Source: Streptomyces sp. NBC_00286
GTDB taxonomy: Bacteria > Actinomycetota > Actinomycetes > Streptomycetales > Streptomycetaceae
Direction of reading: 5' to 3'
Assembly (NCBI RefSeq): GCF_036173125.1
Contig: NZ_CP108054.1
Coordinates: forward strand, 5,456,001 to 5,520,000
Length of the DNA: 64,000 nucleotides
Each line of letters begins with the position of its first letter. Positions within the stretch are counted from its first letter, which is position 1. A model generated the notes under the pieces. It was not told where the DNA came from. It searched no databases and saw only the letters and a list, made by a program, of their open reading frames with translations. Made by a program: the position numbers and the translations under genes. This document shows, piece by piece, positions 54,665 to 63,615 of this stretch.

Positions 54665-55669
54665 ATGGGTATATCGACACAAGACACAGCGCCTCCCCCC
54701 ACCCCCAAGCCTTCCGCGACCGAACAGAAGCGAGCGGCCCGCGGCGCCACCCGGCCCGGAGACCGGATCTTCCTCGGTCTCACCCGCGGTTCGGGCATCC
54801 TGCTGCTGGTGATCATGGCCGCCATCGCGGTCTTCCTCACGTATCGCGCCACGCTCGCGCTCAGCAAGAACGAGGGCAACTTCCTCACCACCCTCGAGTG
54901 GAACACCTCGGCCGACCCGCCGGTCTTCGGCATCGCCGTCCTGGCCTTCGGCACGGTGATCTCCTCGATCATCGCCCTGGTCATCGCGGTGCCGATCGCG
55001 GTCGCCATCGCGCTCTTCCTCACGCACTACGCCCCGCGCCGCCTCAGCGGCCCCATCGCGTACGTGATCGACCTGCTCGCCGCGGTGCCGTCCATCGTGT
55101 ACGGCCTGTGGGGCGCCCTCGTCCTCGTGCCGTATCTGGTCGGGCTCTACAGCTGGCTGGACGAATACCTCGGCTGGACCGGCATCTTCGAGTGGCAGGG
55201 CGGCGCCCCCCGCACGATGCTCACCGTCGGCATCCTGCTCGCGATCATGATCCTGCCGATCATCACCAACGTGAGCCGTGAGGTCTTCAAGCAGGCCCCG
55301 CAGATGATCGAGGAGGCGGCTCTCGCCCTCGGTGCCACCCGCTGGGAGGTCATCCGCATGGCCGTCCTGCCCTTCGGCCGCTCCGGCGTGATCTCCGCCT
55401 CGATGCTCGGTCTCGGCCGCGCGCTCGGCGAGACGATGGCTGTGGCCACCGTGCTGTCGCCGGACTTCCTGATCCACGCCAGCCTGCTCGAACCGGGCGG
55501 CGGCACCTTCGCCCAGAACATCGCCAGCAAGTTCAGCGAGGCGACCCAGTTCGGCCGGGACGCGCTCATCGCCTCCGGTCTGGTCCTGTTCGTCATCACC
55601 CTGCTGGTCAACGGTGCGGCCCGCGCGATCATCGCCCGCCGCAAGGAGTACTCGGGGGCCAACGCATGA
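54665..55669 (+). CDS. pstC: phosphate ABC transporter permease PstC
   Basis: The 334-residue protein has a hydrophilic Pro/Ala-rich N-terminal arm of ~35 residues and then six transmembrane helices. The permease EAA loop (EEAALALGATRWEVIRMAVLP) lies at about residues 219-239. It forms the channel with PstA. Its stop overlaps the pstA start by four bases. Confidence 0.95.
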   Translation: MGISTQDTAPPPTPKPSATEQKRAARGATRPGDRIFLGLTRGSGILLLVIMAAIAVFLTYRATLALSKNEGNFLTTLEWNTSADPPVFGIAVLAFGTVISSIIALVIAVPIAVAIALFLTHYAPRRLSGPIAYVIDLLAAVPSIVYGLWGALVLVPYLVGLYSWLDEYLGWTGIFEWQGGAPRTMLTVGILLAIMILPIITNVSREVFKQAPQMIEEAALALGATRWEVIRMAVLPFGRSGVISASMLGLGRALGETMAVATVLSPDFLIHASLLEPGGGTFAQNIASKFSEATQFGRDALIASGLVLFVITLLVNGAARAIIARRKEYSGANA

Positions 55670-56721
55670 GCCACGCAGCCGTCACCGACAAGCGCCCCAG
55701 CACCCTGCGCGGCGCCCACCTCCCCAAGTGGTTCGCCTGGGCCACCGCAGCGGGCTCCCTCGCCCTCGCCGTCGGCATCGGCCTGGCGGCCGGCCTGCAC
55801 AGCAAGGTCCAGTGGGGCCTGATCGCCTCGATCCTCTTCGTCCTCGGTACGTACGTCATCTCCACCAAGGTCGAGGGCAAGCGGCAGGCCACGGACCGCG
55901 TTGCGACCTCCGTGGTCTGGGTGGCCTTCCTGCTCGCCGTCATCCCGCTGGTCTCCCTGGTCTGGACGACCGTCTCGCGCGGTGTGAAGGTCCTCGACGG
56001 TTACTTCCTCACCCACTCGATGGGTGTGGTCGCGGACGACGAGGTGGGCGGCGGTATCAACCACGCCATCATCGGCACCGTGCAGCAGGTCGGCCTCGCC
56101 ACCCTGATCGGTGCGCCCCTCGGTGTGCTCACCGCGATCTACCTGGTGGAGTACGGGCGCGGCAAGCTCGCCAAGTCCGTCACCTTCTTCGTCGACGTCA
56201 TGACGGGTATCCCGTCGATCGTCGCGGGTCTGTTCATCCTCAGCATCATGCTGATGTTCGACATGCAGCCCTTCGGCTTCGCCGGATCGCTCGCGCTGGC
56301 CATCCTGATGATGCCGGTCGTGGTCCGCTCCACCGAGGAGATGCTCAAGCTCGTGCCGAACGAGCTGCGCGAGGCCTCCCTCGCGCTGGGCGTCCCCAAG
56401 TGGCGCACCATCATCAAGGTGGTCGTGCCGACCTCTATCGGCGGCATCACCACCGGCATCATGCTGGCGGTAGCCCGTATCGCAGGTGAGACCGCCCCCG
56501 TACTGCTGGTGGTGTTCGGCGGCGACTTCATCAACTCGAACCCGTTCGAGGACCCGCAGCAGTCGTTGCCGCTCTACGTCTACCAGCAGTACGGGGCGGG
56601 CGAGACCCCGTCGTACGACCGTGCCTGGGCCGCCGCGCTCGTGCTGATCGCCATCGTGATGATTCTCAACCTCGGGGCTCGCGGCATCGCCCGCTGGAAG
56701 GCCCCGAAGGCTGGTCGCTGA
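55666..56721 (+). CDS. pstA: phosphate ABC transporter permease PstA
   Basis: The 351-residue protein has seven to eight hydrophobic segments, two of them extra at the N-terminus, and the EAA loop [20 protein letters not shown] at about residues 236-255. It pairs with PstC. The ATGA overlap with pstC and the 50-base gap to pstB show one transcription unit. Confidence 0.95.
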   Translation: MSHAAVTDKRPSTLRGAHLPKWFAWATAAGSLALAVGIGLAAGLHSKVQWGLIASILFVLGTYVISTKVEGKRQATDRVATSVVWVAFLLAVIPLVSLVWTTVSRGVKVLDGYFLTHSMGVVADDEVGGGINHAIIGTVQQVGLATLIGAPLGVLTAIYLVEYGRGKLAKSVTFFVDVMTGIPSIVAGLFILSIMLMFDMQPFGFAGSLALAILMMPVVVRSTEEMLKLVPNELREASLALGVPKWRTIIKVVVPTSIGGITTGIMLAVARIAGETAPVLLVVFGGDFINSNPFEDPQQSLPLYVYQQYGAGETPSYDRAWAAALVLIAIVMILNLGARGIARWKAPKAGR

Positions 56722-56771
56722 CGCGGCCATACAGCGACCGGACTGAACTCCCGAAAGAAGCAGTGATCCCC

Positions 56772-57548
56772 ATGGCCAAGCGAATCGACGTAAGCGGTCT
56801 GACCGCCTACTACAGCGCCCACAAGGCGATCGAAGACATCTCCATGACCGTCGAGCCCCGCTCCGTGACGGCCTTCATCGGCCCGTCCGGCTGCGGTAAG
56901 TCGACGTTCCTGCGCACGCTGAACCGTATGCACGAGGTCACCCCCGGTGGCCGGGTCGAGGGCAAGGTGTTGCTCGACGACGAGGACCTGTACGGGGCCG
57001 GGGTCGACCCCGTCGCCGTGCGCAGCACCATCGGCATGGTCTTCCAGCGGCCGAACCCCTTCCCGACGATGTCGATCTTCGACAACGTCGCGGCGGGGCT
57101 TCGGCTCAACGGCTCGTACAAGAAGTCCGAGCTGGCGGACGTCGTCGAGAAGTCCCTGAAGGGGGCGAACCTCTGGAACGAGGTCAAGGACCGGCTGAAC
57201 AAGCCTGGTTCGGGGCTTTCCGGTGGTCAGCAGCAGCGGCTGTGCATCGCTCGTGCGATTGCGGTCGAGCCGCAGGTGCTGTTGATGGACGAGCCCTGCT
57301 CGGCTCTCGACCCGATCTCGACGCTTGCGATCGAGGATCTGATCGGGGAGCTGAAGGAGCGGTTCACGATTGTCATCGTGACGCACAACATGCAGCAGGC
57401 GGCTCGGGTTTCTGACCGTACGGCCTTCTTCAACCTCTCGGCGGTTGGGCAGCCGGGGAAGCTCATTGAGATCGATGAGACGGAGCGGATCTTTTCTAAC
57501 CCGTCTGTTCAGGCGACCGAGGATTACATCTCGGGGCGCTTTGGCTGA
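56772..57548 (+). CDS. pstB: phosphate ABC transporter ATPase PstB
   Basis: The 258-residue ATPase has Walker A GPSGCGKS at about residues 38-45, the PstB-type Q-loop [15 protein letters not shown], signature [14 protein letters not shown] and Walker [16 protein letters not shown] with switch His in VTHNMQQA. It drives phosphate import through PstCA. The ATG at 56772 was chosen; an in-frame GTG at 56763 would add three residues. Two GC-rich hairpins follow the gene. Confidence 0.95.
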   Translation: MAKRIDVSGLTAYYSAHKAIEDISMTVEPRSVTAFIGPSGCGKSTFLRTLNRMHEVTPGGRVEGKVLLDDEDLYGAGVDPVAVRSTIGMVFQRPNPFPTMSIFDNVAAGLRLNGSYKKSELADVVEKSLKGANLWNEVKDRLNKPGSGLSGGQQQRLCIARAIAVEPQVLLMDEPCSALDPISTLAIEDLIGELKERFTIVIVTHNMQQAARVSDRTAFFNLSAVGQPGKLIEIDETERIFSNPSVQATEDYISGRFG

Positions 57549-57557
57549 CGCCAGGCC

Positions 57558-57625
57558 CCTCGCGGTGCTGCATGGCGGTGCCACCGCGAGGTTGATAGGG
57601 CCCGCCCCTGGCTCCCGGGGGCGGG
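57558..57625 (+). terminator. two hairpins after pstB
   Basis: CCTCGCGGTG (57558-57567) pairs with CACCGCGAGG (57582-57591), and CCCGCCCC (57601-57608) pairs with GGGGCGGG (57618-57625). Both lie within 80 bases of the pstB stop and probably end the pst transcript. Confidence 0.6.
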
Positions 57626-57680
57626 TCCGTCTTTGGGGCTTCGCCCCCGGGGCCGTTCGTGGCTGCGGCCCAGGACTCCC

Positions 57681-57800
57681 TGGGGCTGCGCCCCTCACCC
57701 CGCTTGGGGCTGTGCCTCGGACCTTCCTGGGGCTGCGCCCCTCACCCCGCTTGGGGCTGTGCCTCGGACCTTCCTGGGGCTGCGCCCCTCACCCCGCTTG
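57681..57800. repeat. 47-bp tandem repeat, about 2.5 copies
   Basis: A 47-base unit starting TGGGGCTGCGCCCCTCACCC is repeated at 57681 and 57728 without change, with a 26-base partial third copy at 57775. The rest of 57549-58012 is GC-rich low-complexity sequence with motifs like GGGGCTGCGCCCC and shows no gene. It also contains CGCAGTTCCCCGCGCCCC, which recurs near 62030. Confidence 0.9.
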
Positions 57801-58012
57801 AGTCTGCGCCCCCGGCCCGCTATGGGCTCCGCCCCTGGCGCCACCACGGTTTTCGCCCCCGCCGCCCCTTCCCGTCCCATCCCTGGGGCTGCGCCCCAGG
57901 CCCCACGCGGGGTGGGTGGACATGTCGTGGCGCGGCTGCGGGTTTGTTGTGGCTTGTCGCGCAGTTCCCCGCGCCCCTTACGGGGCGCCCCCTATCGGGG
58001 CGCCGTTCCCCC

Positions 58013-58216
58013 CTAACGCGGTGCCGTTGCGTGGGTTTCTGCGTCTCTTCTTGCCAGGCTTCTTGCTCTTCTTGCTGGGCCTCGCCAGCCGCAGGTGCAG
58101 CGGGCTACGCAGAAGCGGCCCTGGTCGACCGTTGTTGTGTGGTGTTCCGGGGGGTCGGCTTCGGACTGCTCTGCCACGTCACCACCGTACAGAGGGTTGA
58201 GTAAACGCTTGCTCAA
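58013..58216 (-). CDS. small Cys-containing hypothetical protein
   Basis: The 67-residue frame encodes a hydrophilic N-terminal part (DVAEQSEADPPEHHTTTVDQ) and a compact C-terminal FCVARCTCGWRGPARRARS. The three closely spaced Cys and the Trp suggest a small metal-binding or rubredoxin-like knuckle. The pattern CxCGWRG is, from memory, common in short streptomycete proteins. It is divergent from the lipoprotein gene. It could still be a chance frame. Confidence 0.5.
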   Translation of the reverse strand: MSKRLLNPLYGGDVAEQSEADPPEHHTTTVDQGRFCVARCTCGWRGPARRARSLARRDAETHATAPR

Positions 58217-58308
58217 AGGGCGTTGCGGCGTGACGGGGTCCCTGAGTCGTCGTTAAGGGCAACGACAGGAGGCGCGCTGAGGACGGCCCGGCTGGGGGTA
58301 GGCAGGCG

Positions 58309-59148
58309 ATGGTGGAGCGGCAGCACACGGGTGGGGCCGGGGTGGTTGCCCTGGCCGTCACGGTGGCGGGGGTGATGGTGTGCGCCACCGGGTGCACGGG
58401 GAGTGGAGCCGCCGCTGAGAGCTCGGGCACCGCTGCCGCTCCGGCCGAGGTGTTGCGGCAGGCCTCCAAGAGCCTTGTGCGTGCGGGTAGTTCCAAGGCG
58501 CACACCTCTATGGAGATGGCCACCGGCGGCACCCGCGTGACCATTCGCGGCGAGGGCGTCTACGACTACCGGCGGCAGGTCGGCCGCCTGAAGGTACGCC
58601 TCCCTCAGGACCCGGCCGGCACCGACGGGCACCGCCCGATCACCGAACTGCTCGCCCCGGGCGCCCTCTACATGAAGAACCGCGGTGCCGGAGTGCCCGC
58701 CGACAAATGGGTCCGCGTCGACACCACCACCCTCTCCGACGGCAACCTCGTCACCGGCGGCGCCACCGACCCCTTCGCCGCCGCCGAACTGCTGCGGGGC
58801 ACGCGCGAAGCGACGTACGTGGGGACGACGAGCGTGGCCGGCACTTCCGTACGGCACTATCGCGGCACCGCCGACCTCGACAAGGCGGCCGAGCGGGCGT
58901 CGGACGGCAATCGCGGACCCTTGCGGGCGGCGGCGAAGGGGTTCGCCACGGCTGACGTTCCCTTCGACGCCTACCTCGACGCAGAAGGACGCATCCGCAA
59001 GCTCCGGCACCGGTTCAGCTTTGTGAACGGGCAGCAGGAGGGTACGGTCGCGGTCGCCTCGACGCTGCTGTTGTACGACTTCGGCGCCCCCGTCGACGTA
59101 CGACTGCCGGACGCTGGGGACATCTACGCGGGGAAGATCGCCGAGTAG
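58309..59148 (+). CDS. lipoprotein of LppX/LprAFG-like type
   Basis: The 279-residue protein has a signal peptide with lipobox CATGC (Cys29) and a Ser/Ala linker. The domain begins EVLRQASKSLVRAGSSKAHT and continues with strands and the segments LLAPGALYMKNRG and GTSVRHYRGTADLDKAAE. This layout matches the actinobacterial LppX/LprG lipoprotein fold, which binds apolar molecules in a half-barrel cavity. It lies between pst and csoR without an obvious operon partner. Confidence 0.75.
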   Translation: MVERQHTGGAGVVALAVTVAGVMVCATGCTGSGAAAESSGTAAAPAEVLRQASKSLVRAGSSKAHTSMEMATGGTRVTIRGEGVYDYRRQVGRLKVRLPQDPAGTDGHRPITELLAPGALYMKNRGAGVPADKWVRVDTTTLSDGNLVTGGATDPFAAAELLRGTREATYVGTTSVAGTSVRHYRGTADLDKAAERASDGNRGPLRAAAKGFATADVPFDAYLDAEGRIRKLRHRFSFVNGQQEGTVAVASTLLLYDFGAPVDVRLPDAGDIYAGKIAE

Positions 59149-59280
59149 TCGCAGCCCTGTGGTGGCCCGGAGCAGCCTGGCACGGCCGGAATGTGCGGGG
59201 CCGGAAATGGTCCGTTGGTGCCATGCGCTGTGTGTAGGCCGCTCCCTACTCTAGGAAGTCGGTGACGGCAGGAAGAGGTG

Positions 59281-59475
59281 ATGCACGTGGCTCCGGCGCA
59301 CGGTACGGCAGTTCAGGACCACGTGGCCCTCGCCGAGATCGAGCTGTGCGGCGACCTGATCATCGCGGCCTCGGCCGCCGGTGAGGACCGGCTCAGCCCC
59401 GCCCGCATCGACGAGGTGCTGAAACTGGCCGAGGAGCGCTTCCTCGAGGAGTACGGCGAGGACGCGGACGGATAA
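59281..59475 (+). CDS. small acidic helical protein
   Basis: The 64-residue protein is not named but looks like a conserved streptomycete small protein: DHVALAEIELCGDLIIAASA followed by a helical LSPARIDEVLKLAEERFLEE and an acidic end. It has no signal peptide. AGGAAGAGG precedes the ATG at 59281. A perfect GC-rich palindrome follows its stop. Confidence 0.65.
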   Translation: MHVAPAHGTAVQDHVALAEIELCGDLIIAASAAGEDRLSPARIDEVLKLAEERFLEEYGEDADG

Positions 59476-59488
59476 GAGCGAGGGGCGA

Positions 59489-59510
59489 CCGCGCCCCTTA
59501 AGGGGCGCGG
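59489..59510. terminator. 22-bp GC-rich palindrome and repeat block
   Basis: The sequence around GCGCCCCTTAAGGGGCGC is a perfect 22-bp palindrome 14 bases after the stop of the small acidic protein. Sequence to 59590 repeats the CTCGAGCGAAGTCGAGAG-type motif also seen at 26920. It probably terminates transcription between the convergent small gene and csoR. Confidence 0.6.
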
Positions 59511-59635
59511 GGCTGGGTCAATTTGCGGCTCCGCCGCGATGGGGGTCCCCCCCCCGCTCGAGCGAAGTCGAGAGTGGGGGAGCGACCAGCCCCCACCGGC
59601 CCGCAGATGGACAACGCACGGCCGCCCCCGGAGGG

Positions 59636-59992
59636 TCACGTCCGCAACAGCCGGCCGATCGCCTTGGTCGCCTCCTCCACCTTCGCGTCGATCTCCGCGC
59701 CGCCCTTGAGGGCCGCGTCCGCGACGCAGTGGCGGAGGTGCTCCTCGAGGAGTTGGAGGGCGAAGGACTGGAGGGCCTTCGTGGAGGCCGAGACCTGGGT
59801 GAGTATGTCGATGCAGTAGACGTCCTCGTCGACCATCCGCTGCAGTCCGCGGATCTGGCCCTCGATCCGGCGCAGGCGTTTGAGGTGCTCGTCCTTCTGC
59901 TTGTGGTAGCCGTGGATCCCGCGGTCGTGGTCGGTCACCACGTCCGGGGCGCCCGCGGAGGGCGCGGTGTTTCCGGCCTCGGTCGTCGTCAT
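59636..59992 (-). CDS. csoR: copper-sensing repressor CsoR
   Basis: The 118-residue protein belongs to the CsoR/RcnR family of all-helical repressors. It has the Cu(I) ligand set Cys60 (EDVYCIDIL), His85 and Cys89 (HLRHC) with the spacing 25 and 4 known for Streptomyces CsoR. A basic first helix (LKRLRRIEGQIRGLQRM) contacts DNA. The ATG at 59992 was chosen. The CsoR-type operator lies 51 bases upstream. No copper ATPase gene is adjacent. From memory this corresponds to SCO4136. Confidence 0.92.
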   Translation of the reverse strand: MTTTEAGNTAPSAGAPDVVTDHDRGIHGYHKQKDEHLKRLRRIEGQIRGLQRMVDEDVYCIDILTQVSASTKALQSFALQLLEEHLRHCVADAALKGGAEIDAKVEEATKAIGRLLRT

Positions 59993-60042
59993 CGCGTCCT
60001 CCTGTGCTCGTGCCGGCGAACGTGCCTGGTTCGTCGGGTTAC

Positions 60043-60062
60043 GTATACCCGGGATGGGTATA
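60043..60062. promoter_or_regulatory. CsoR operator
   Basis: GTATACCCGGGATGGGTATA contains the inverted repeat TATACCC-5 nt-GGGTATA, the known CsoR recognition form (TAnnCCnnnnnGGnnTA type). It lies between csoR and the divergent DUF47 gene, so csoR is very likely autoregulated by copper. Confidence 0.8.
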
Positions 60063-60248
60063 TGATAACGAATTTTGCTGGGTATACGGCTCTTGGCCCA
60101 TGCGCCGATACCCCCGGTCGACCACTCAATGGACCCTGTGCGGAGCACTTTGCCTGATGGGTGACACTGGGGGACGGCCCGTTTCCCGTGGCTGGATGGT
60201 GCACCTAGCATCAGCCTGACCGAAACCGAAGCAATCCGAGGAACCCAC

Positions 60249-60869
60249 GTGCGATTTCGTCTGACCCCCAGGGAGACGAGCTTCTACGACATGTTCGCCG
60301 CTTCCGCGGACAACATCGTCACGGGCTCCAAGCTCCTGATGGAACTGCTCGGGGCTGACGCCTCCGGCCGGACCGAGATCGCCGAGCGTATGCGGGCCGC
60401 GGAACATGCCGGTGACGATGCCACACACGCGATCTTCCACCAGTTGAACTCCTCGTTCATCACGCCGTTCGACCGTGAGGACATCTACAAACTCGCCTCG
60501 TGCCTCGACGACATCATGGACTTCATGGAGGAGGCCGTCGACCTGGTCGTCCTCTATAACGTCGAGGAGCTTCCGAAGGGCGTCGAACAGCAGATCGAGG
60601 TACTGGCGCGGGCGGCCGAGCTGACGGCCGAGGCCATGCCGAATCTGCGCACGATGGACAATCTCACCGAGTACTGGATCGAAGTCAACCGCCTGGAGAA
60701 CCAGGCCGACCAGATCCACAGAAAGCTTCTTGCGCACCTGTTCAACGGCAAGTACGACGCCATCGAGGTGCTCAAGCTCAAGCAGATCGTGGATGTGCTG
60801 GAGGAAGCGGCGGACGCGTTCGAGCACGTGGCGAACACGGTGGAGACGATCGCCGTCAAGGAGTCCTGA
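60249..60869 (+). CDS. DUF47/PhoU-like accessory protein of Pit
   Basis: The 206-residue all-helical protein matches DUF47 (YjgT/PhoU-like): FYDMFAASADNIVTGSKLLM, EHAGDDATHAIFHQLNSSF, ITPFDREDIYKLASCLDDIM and the repeat of acidic helix ends typical of PhoU metal sites. Such proteins are nearly always encoded with Pit transporters and are thought to regulate or couple them. The GTG start at 60249 has GAGGA upstream. It ends seven bases before pit. Confidence 0.9.
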   Translation: MRFRLTPRETSFYDMFAASADNIVTGSKLLMELLGADASGRTEIAERMRAAEHAGDDATHAIFHQLNSSFITPFDREDIYKLASCLDDIMDFMEEAVDLVVLYNVEELPKGVEQQIEVLARAAELTAEAMPNLRTMDNLTEYWIEVNRLENQADQIHRKLLAHLFNGKYDAIEVLKLKQIVDVLEEAADAFEHVANTVETIAVKES

Positions 60870-60876
60870 GCACTCC

Positions 60877-61875
60877 ATGGACACCTTCGCTCTGGTCGTG
60901 ACCATCGGGGTCGCGCTCTTCTTCACGTACACCAACGGCTTTCACGATTCGGCGAACGCGATCGCCACGTCCGTGTCGACGCGGGCGCTGACGCCGAAGG
61001 CCGCGCTGATGATGGCCGCGGTCATGAACCTGGTCGGTGCCTTTCTGGGCAGCGAGGTCGCCAAGACCGTCAGCGAGGGGCTGATCTCCACGCCCGAGGG
61101 CTCGAAGGGGATGGGGATTCTCTTCGCGGCGCTGGTCGGCGCGATCACGTGGAACCTGATCACCTGGTACTTCGGGCTGCCGTCGTCCTCGTCCCATGCG
61201 CTGTTCGGTGGCATGGTCGGGGCGGCTCTGGCCGGCGGTACGACCGTGTACTGGTCCGGGGTGCTGGAGAAGATCGTCATCCCTATGTTCGTCTCGCCGC
61301 TGGTGGGGCTGGGCGTGGGTTATCTGGTGATGACCGCGATCATGTGGATCTTCCGGCATGCGAATCCGCACAAGGCGAAGCGGGGTTTTCGTATAGCGCA
61401 GACGGTGTCGGCGGCGGGGATGGCGCTTGGGCACGGGCTTCAGGACGCGCAGAAGACGATGGGCATCGTGGTGATGGCGCTGGTCATCGCCGATGTGGAG
61501 GACTACGGCGATCCGATACCGGTGTGGGTGAAGGTGGCCTGTGCGGTGATGTTGTCGCTGGGGACGTATGCGGGGGGCTGGCGCATTATGCGGACGCTGG
61601 GGCGGAAGATCATTGAGCTTGATCCGCCGCAGGGGTTTGCTGCGGAGACTACGGGGGCGTCGATCATGTTCGTCACGGCGTTCCTTTTCAAGGCGCCGAT
61701 CTCTACGACGCATGTGATTACGTCGGCGATTATGGGGGTGGGGGCGACGAAGCGGCTGAATGCCGTGCGCTGGGGGGTTGCCAAGAACATCGTTCTGGGC
61801 TGGTTCATTACGATGCCGGCGGCGGCGCTGGTTGCTGCGCTGAGCTTTTGGGTTGTGAACCTGGCGTTTCTGTAG
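60877..61875 (+). CDS. pit: low-affinity inorganic phosphate transporter Pit
   Basis: The 332-residue membrane protein has about ten hydrophobic segments and the two inverted signature motifs of the Pit family: NGFHDSANAIATSVSTRAL near residue 20 and the second copy in AAGMALGHGLQDAQKTMGIV near 188. It imports metal-phosphate with protons. With the DUF47 gene it forms a two-gene operon. High-affinity pstSCAB lies only 3 kb upstream. Confidence 0.93.
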   Translation: MDTFALVVTIGVALFFTYTNGFHDSANAIATSVSTRALTPKAALMMAAVMNLVGAFLGSEVAKTVSEGLISTPEGSKGMGILFAALVGAITWNLITWYFGLPSSSSHALFGGMVGAALAGGTTVYWSGVLEKIVIPMFVSPLVGLGVGYLVMTAIMWIFRHANPHKAKRGFRIAQTVSAAGMALGHGLQDAQKTMGIVVMALVIADVEDYGDPIPVWVKVACAVMLSLGTYAGGWRIMRTLGRKIIELDPPQGFAAETTGASIMFVTAFLFKAPISTTHVITSAIMGVGATKRLNAVRWGVAKNIVLGWFITMPAAALVAALSFWVVNLAFL

Positions 61876-61986
61876 GCGGGGTTTTCGCCCCCGCCGCCCT
61901 TACCCTTCCCATACCAAAGGGCTCCGCCCCTGGACCCCGCTGGGGGCTGCGCCCCCAGGCCCCCTTTCGGGGCTGCGCCCCGGACC

Positions 61987-62134
61987 CCCTCGACGGGTCG
62001 TATCTCCGCTGCGGGTGCGTTGTGGTTGGTCGCGCAGTTCCCCGCGCCCCTTACGGGGCGCCCTCGACGGGTCGTATCTTCGCTGCGGGTGCGCTGGGGT
62101 TGCTCGCTCAGTTCCCCGCGTCCCTTACGGGCGC
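61987..62134. repeat. 74-bp direct repeat in the pit-nudix intergenic region
   Basis: Two imperfect copies with a 74-base period start at 61987 and 62061 (CCCTCGACGGGTCGTATCT). Each ends with an inverted CGCCCCTTACGGGGCG-like hairpin that can serve as a terminator. Part of the unit also occurs at about 57960. No gene is seen in 61876-62137. Confidence 0.8.
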
Positions 62135-62137
62135 CTC

Positions 62138-62590
62138 TTACGGGGCGCCCCTTGCGTGGCGTAGTACTGCCAGTAGTTCGTCCACCAGTAGCTGGTCGCG
62201 TGGTTGGGTCAGGCGGTCCCTGGCTTCCGTTGGGGGTAGCCAGCGGAGGCGGTCTACCTCGTTGTTGGGGGTGAAGTGGCCCTCTGTTGCTTCGGCTGCC
62301 CAGTAGGTGACCTCCTTGGGGCGGCCGTTTGCCAGGTAGCGGACTGTGGGGAGGCGGGGGCCGGGGACGCAGGCGAAGCCTGTCTCCTCCTCTACCTCCC
62401 GTACCGCCCCTGCCAGGGGGTCTTCGTCGTGCTTCAGTTTGCCCTTGGGGTGTGACCAGTCGTCGTACTTGGGCCTGTGGACCAGGCAGATCTCCAGTTC
62501 GCTGTCGACGGGCGAGCGGCGCCACAGGACGCAGCCCGCCGCGAGAACGGGGTTGCCGTCGGTCGTCTGCACAGTCCCTCCCTGGGTCAC
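62138..62590 (-). CDS. Nudix hydrolase (MutT1-like N-terminal type)
   Basis: The 150-residue protein has the Nudix box GKLKHDEDPLAGAVREVEEE-TGF (residues ~48-70) with the catalytic REVEEE core. The preceding strand motif VHRPKYDDWSHPKGK is typical of MutT1-like diphosphohydrolases, which act on diadenosine polyphosphates or oxidised nucleotides. The longest frame starts GTG 62590 and overlaps the CHAD stop by four bases; GTG 62572 with GGGAGGG is an alternative. It forms an operon with the CHAD and ppk genes. Confidence 0.9.
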   Translation of the reverse strand: MTQGGTVQTTDGNPVLAAGCVLWRRSPVDSELEICLVHRPKYDDWSHPKGKLKHDEDPLAGAVREVEEETGFACVPGPRLPTVRYLANGRPKEVTYWAAEATEGHFTPNNEVDRLRWLPPTEARDRLTQPRDQLLVDELLAVLRHARGAP

Positions 62591-63615
62591 GAAGTACCGA
62601 CCGTCTCCCTTAACCAGGCTTGCCGAAACGCGAACCTGGCCGCTTCCACCTCGTGTCGCTGGTCCGCGTGCAGCACCCCGAGCGCGTACGCCGTCGCCGG
62701 GGCGATCCGCGGGGTACGGGCCGCCGATGCCGCCGCCGTGGCCGCCTCCGCCGCGTCCCGGTGCCGGTCGAGGGCTTGGCCTGCGTCCAACAGGCGTACG
62801 TCTACGGGGGCTTCCGTGCCGTACAGGACCTCGCGAGCGTAGCGGTGCAGGCGCAGCAGGAGGCGGACCTGGTGCCAGGGGGCGTCCTGTGGCTGCGGGG
62901 CCGGGTCCGCGGAGAGGCCGTGGACGAGGGCTTCCGCGTTGTACGGGTGGCCCGCGCTGACCAGGGGCAGTCCGGCGATGGCGTCGGTGAGGCGGTCCTC
63001 CGCGGCTGCCGCGAGCGGCTTGAGGCCGGCGCTGGTCGCGGCCGGGCTCAGCGGGACCTCGCTGGCCAGCACGGCGACGTTGTCCGCGACGGCGTGGAAG
63101 CGGCTGGAGCCGAGTGCCTGGAGGGCCGCGGAGTGGGCGCGCGTACGGGCCAGGGTCAGCTGGCGTTCCAGTAGGGCGCCCGCTTTGGCCGCGCCCACGG
63201 TGAGGTTGCTCTTCTCCTGACGCGGTTCTGACGACGCTTGTGCTGGTATCGGGGAGCAGCCCGACAGCCGGTTCAGGGCGCCGAGCAGGCGGTCGAGGCG
63301 GGACGCGTACGCGTGCTCGCGCGCCAGTGTGCCCGACAGCCAGGCAAGTTCGGGGCGCATGGCCTCCGACCAGTCCGTGTCCAGGAGCGGGCGGAAGGTG
63401 TGCAGGGTGCCGCTGATGCGGCGGGCCGAGCGGCGCAGGGCGCGGGCCGCGTCGACGGTCTCCTCCGTGCCGTTGCCGCCTGACGCCGTGCTGCCGCCCG
63501 TTTCGCGGTGCTGCCGCAGCGCGCGGAGGAACTCCGTGGCCTGGGCCTGGAGGTAGGCCTCCAGGGAGTCCCCGGCCACGGGTCCTGCCGCAGGGTCAAG
63601 GTGTTGCTTTGCCAC
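62587..63615 (-). CDS. CHAD domain protein
   Basis: The 342-residue protein consists of two four-helix units rich in Arg, His and Lys on helix faces ([51 protein letters not shown]), as in CHAD domains. These bind polyphosphate with their basic surfaces. The start GTG 63615 lies within the last codons of ppk, overlapping by 20 bases; the longer TTG start is less likely. It is placed directly after ppk, so a role in polyphosphate granules or metabolism is likely. Confidence 0.88.
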   Translation of the reverse strand: MAKQHLDPAAGPVAGDSLEAYLQAQATEFLRALRQHRETGGSTASGGNGTEETVDAARALRRSARRISGTLHTFRPLLDTDWSEAMRPELAWLSGTLAREHAYASRLDRLLGALNRLSGCSPIPAQASSEPRQEKSNLTVGAAKAGALLERQLTLARTRAHSAALQALGSSRFHAVADNVAVLASEVPLSPAATSAGLKPLAAAAEDRLTDAIAGLPLVSAGHPYNAEALVHGLSADPAPQPQDAPWHQVRLLLRLHRYAREVLYGTEAPVDVRLLDAGQALDRHRDAAEAATAAASAARTPRIAPATAYALGVLHADQRHEVEAARFAFRQAWLRETVGTS

